A stretch of 64,000 bases of DNA, from the IMG/VR virus record IMGVR_UViG_3300029258_003380, positions 33,967 through 97,966 of that record. The stretch is one strand, 5' to 3'. Below are positions 61,856 through 64,000 of the stretch, piece after piece. A model generated the notes under the pieces. It searched no databases and was not told where the DNA came from. It saw only the letters and a list, made by a program, of their open reading frames with translations. Positions within the stretch are counted from its first letter, which is position 1, and every line of letters starts with the position of its first letter. The DNA comes from a virus. The position numbers and the translations under genes are program-made.

Positions 61856-63076
61856 ATGGCACATCCGAACTACAGAACGATAGAAAAATGGTTGGAGTCA
61901 CAGGGCATTAGGGAGATGATAGACGAATCACTTCCTGACGGTATCTCGACAGATGCGTGGATCAATTCCGCACTGACTCATATTGGCAGCGACAAAGATT
62001 TGCTCGAGGCGGACCCACAGTCAACACTGGGTTCGATTCTTGAAGCATCTACACTTGGTGTTCGGTTCGAGGGACCACTGGGGGAAGCCTACCTCGAGGC
62101 TCGTTCATCCAAGTACAAGGCTGACGACGGTACGTGGCAGTGGCGCAAGCTCACACAGTTGCAGATTCAGTACCGTGGACTAATGAAGTTGGCTCGCCGT
62201 GACCCGTTGGTGCGCAAGGTCGAGGCCATCATTGTTCACGAGAACGATGTCTTTGATCATCGCCTTGGTAGTGATCCATATCTGAATCACACATGGGACG
62301 TCAGGAAACAGCGCGGCAAAATGGTCGCTGTGTACGCAGCACTCAGGTATCACGATGGTTTTTATGATTTCGGTCAGCCGTACCCGATGAGTGCAATATA
62401 CAAGCACAGGGATCGTATTCTTTCAGACAAGAACATTCGTGTTGAGCGCAGGGATGACGGATCCGAGGTGTTCTGGAAGACGTGGAAGGAAGGCAAACCA
62501 GAAGAGGCTATGGCTGACTTTCAGATCCGACGCATTCCCTGGATCACCTATATCGAGGCAATGGCGCAGAAGACCGCTGTACGTTGGAGCGCGAAATTCT
62601 GGGATCTCTCACCTGAGTTTGATAAGGCAGCTGCTTTAGTCAGCCTGGCCGAGTCCAGCAAGGGGCAGTCCATGGTCGATGTTGCGCGCAACGTTGTGGG
62701 CTCGGAAGTTCTAGACGGGCCTGACAGCCCGTCAGGGGGCGCTACAGACGATGCCCAGGTCCAGGGGCGTAGTATCCTCAGAATGGGCACGCTCAAGGAG
62801 AGGATGCTTGCCGAGACAGGTGTGCAGGTCGACGATGCCCCAAGCGAGAATGAACAACGCGTGGAACTGGACGAATCAGAATTGGCACGTAAAGATGCCG
62901 ATGACCAGGCACAAGGCGGCGAATTATCCGAGAAGGACAAAGAGGAGGCTTTGGCGTTGGAGCAGGAAGAAGCTAGGGAGTTTGCCAGACAACAGGAAGA
63001 GCAGGTCAAGCAAGGTGGCAAGTCAAAAAAGAAAAATCCATCGAAAAATACCGGCCGTGGCCGCAGTAACAATTAG
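61856..63076 (+). CDS. recT: RecT-family single-strand annealing protein
   Basis: 406 residues, AGGAAGAGG site. RecT pattern: ALTHIGSDKDLLEADPQSTL, GSILEASTLGVRFEGPLGEA, QLQIQYRGLMKLARRDPLV, IIVHENDVFD, ALRYHDGFYDF and IPWITYIEAMAQKTAVRWSA. Coats single strands and pairs homologous DNA. The C-terminal 120 residues are acidic then Lys-rich and disordered (KSKKKNPSKNTGRGRSNN). Works with the adjacent exonuclease. Confidence 0.92.
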   Translation: MAHPNYRTIEKWLESQGIREMIDESLPDGISTDAWINSALTHIGSDKDLLEADPQSTLGSILEASTLGVRFEGPLGEAYLEARSSKYKADDGTWQWRKLTQLQIQYRGLMKLARRDPLVRKVEAIIVHENDVFDHRLGSDPYLNHTWDVRKQRGKMVAVYAALRYHDGFYDFGQPYPMSAIYKHRDRILSDKNIRVERRDDGSEVFWKTWKEGKPEEAMADFQIRRIPWITYIEAMAQKTAVRWSAKFWDLSPEFDKAAALVSLAESSKGQSMVDVARNVVGSEVLDGPDSPSGGATDDAQVQGRSILRMGTLKERMLAETGVQVDDAPSENEQRVELDESELARKDADDQAQGGELSEKDKEEALALEQEEAREFARQQEEQVKQGGKSKKKNPSKNTGRGRSNN

Positions 63077-63079
63077 GTC

Positions 63080-64000
63080 ATGCGGGACTACAGCATAATA
63101 TCGGGCAGGTTTTGGATTGGTGACACTGGCAAGGAATTGCGTGATGACAGGGACGCCCAAATTCTCGCCATGTACTTAATATCATCACCACATTCGTCAA
63201 TGATTGGGTTGTATTACTGTCCCCTGATGTACATCGTACAGGATACTGGTTTGCAGTTGGACGAAGTGCAGGCGGCAATGGAAACTCTCTGTGATATGGG
63301 ATTTTGTTTGTACGACTACGACACAGAGACTGTGTTTGTGATCGAGATGGCCCGGTTCCAAATAGCAGAAGGATTGGATCCAAAGGATAACAGACGTGTC
63401 GCCGTGACTCGAGAATTAGGAAAAGTGCGCTCCCCGTTTGTGACACTGTTTGTTGACAAGTATGGAGAGGCATTCCATTTAGATGTCAACAGTTATCCAT
63501 CCTCCCTCAACTGGAAGGTTCCCAAATCCACAATTCTAGCCATTGCAAAGCGCGACGGACGACAATGCGATGGCTGTGGCGCGACAGATGACATTGCAGT
63601 TGATCATGTAGTTGCCAGGATAAATGGGGGGACCAATGACATTCAGAATCTCCATTTTCTATGCAAATCTTGCAACAGTAAAAAGGCAATTATAGATAGA
63701 CGGGTGTTCTGGGAGAATGCGGATGGACAGACCCTTAATAAGGGGGGTCAAACTCAGCCAGACCCCCCCCTTACCAAGGGGGGCAAAACTCAAGAACACC
63801 CCCCCCTTACTAAGGGGGTGAATCCGAAGAATACCCCCCCCTTACCGAGCCAGGATCAGGATCAGGATCAGGATCAGGATCAGGATCAAGAACATAGTAA
63901 GCAGGGTGATGAGGTCAGGCGAGAATCGCCTTCCCTCCTGATACCGGATCCAGTTACTGGTCCACCGCCCCCCCCCAACGGAGCATCGGATAAACTCAAA
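63080..64000 (+). CDS. replication-organiser-like protein with HNH domain (3' end outside window)
   Basis: ATG 63080, open to the last base (307 codons visible); no strong ribosome site. The N-terminal 115 residues (SGRFWIGDTGKELRDDRDAQ, SSPHSSMIGLYYCPLMYI, then VIEMARFQIAEGL) match winged-helix phage replisome-organiser proteins. Residues 163-199 are an HNH motif: C163xxC166, D175-H176, the NDIQNLH segment, C195xxC198-N199. A low-complexity linker follows: repeats of PPLTKGG and a (Gln-Asp)6 run, then Pro-rich sequence. Location after recT fits replication. The HNH could be a domesticated nuclease or zinc fold. Confidence 0.65.
   Translation, partial: MRDYSIISGRFWIGDTGKELRDDRDAQILAMYLISSPHSSMIGLYYCPLMYIVQDTGLQLDEVQAAMETLCDMGFCLYDYDTETVFVIEMARFQIAEGLDPKDNRRVAVTRELGKVRSPFVTLFVDKYGEAFHLDVNSYPSSLNWKVPKSTILAIAKRDGRQCDGCGATDDIAVDHVVARINGGTNDIQNLHFLCKSCNSKKAIIDRRVFWENADGQTLNKGGQTQPDPPLTKGGKTQEHPPLTKGVNPKNTPPLPSQDQDQDQDQDQDQEHSKQGDEVRRESPSLLIPDPVTGPPPPPNGASDKLK
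63730..63846 (+). repeat. hairpin-forming C-run/G-run repeats inside the last gene
   Basis: Three palindromes of type CCCCCCTT-(3 bases)-AAGGGGGG at 63730-63749 (shorter), 63763-63783 and 63799-63818, and a left half at 63834-63843, spaced about 35-36 bases. They encode PPLTKGG-like units. Each can fold into a stem of 7-8 GC-rich pairs. Confidence 0.8.
63851..63886 (+). repeat. hexanucleotide CAGGAT repeat x6
   Basis: Six exact tandem CAGGAT units encoding alternating Gln-Asp in the linker of the last gene. Length variation by slippage would keep the reading frame. Confidence 0.9.

Noticed and set aside
63730-63886. CRISPR array
   Set aside because: Repeat units are short palindromes in a coding frame without unique spacers of constant size, and no cas genes are near.

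Overview
The window is a continuous stretch of a tailed double-stranded DNA bacteriophage with a contractile tail (myovirus morphology). Every supported gene is on the + strand, genes are packed end to end with many 1-8 base stop/start overlaps, and ribosome sites are of the AGGAGG type. The head genes resemble the PBSX/Xkd-type module (portal, S78_2-like protease, P2/HK97-fold capsid). The tail genes form a textbook contractile set: sheath, tube, tape measure, LysM adaptor, gpD-like hub, gpV-like spike, gp25, gpJ and gpI. The host cannot be named; sigma70-type promoters and a Rho-independent terminator point to an ordinary bacterial host. Genes are cut at both window ends, so the genome is larger. 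No integrase, endolysin or DNA polymerase is seen here.

Layout. (1) 1-5.5 kb: small proteins, many with CxxC metal-binding pairs. (2) 5.5-13.8 kb: ParB-like protein, large terminase, portal, a fibre-like protein, a leucine-tRNA-like gene with an odd anticodon arm, and small genes. (3) 13.8-22 kb: head morphogenesis/metallopeptidase fusion, acidic scaffold-like proteins, XkdF-like protease and major capsid protein. (4) 22-26.6 kb: head-tail connector and completion proteins. (5) 26.6-39 kb: sheath, tube, tail chaperones, tape measure and baseplate. (6) 39-53 kb: large beta-rich baseplate, fibre and spike proteins, including a beta-helix spike, lectin-like folds, tail protein I and fibres, then a coiled-coil/transmembrane protein. 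(7) 53-64 kb: separately promoted, probably early genes: small unknown proteins, a MoxR-type AAA+ ATPase with a VWA partner, a helix-turn-helix regulator, a RecB-like Fe-S protein, YqaJ-type exonuclease, RecT annealase, and a replication-organiser-like protein carrying an HNH domain.

How the parts work together. Regions 2-6 build and fill the virion: DNA is packaged through the portal by the terminase, the shell matures with the protease, and the tail is assembled around the tape measure. Region 7 handles recombination and replication and is controlled by at least four similar promoters. Two of these carry the same ACACGC-N8-GCGT palindrome between -35 and -10, and another drives the helix-turn-helix gene, suggesting a shared phage repressor.

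The most unusual items are the shared IQGLLN-type N-terminal module on three proteins in two distant places; the head protein fused to an HEFGH metallopeptidase; the phage RavA/ViaA-like pair and its palindromic promoters; a RecB-like protein that seems to lack the usual catalytic acid; the abnormal tRNA; and hairpin-forming C-run/G-run repeats in the coding sequence of the last gene.
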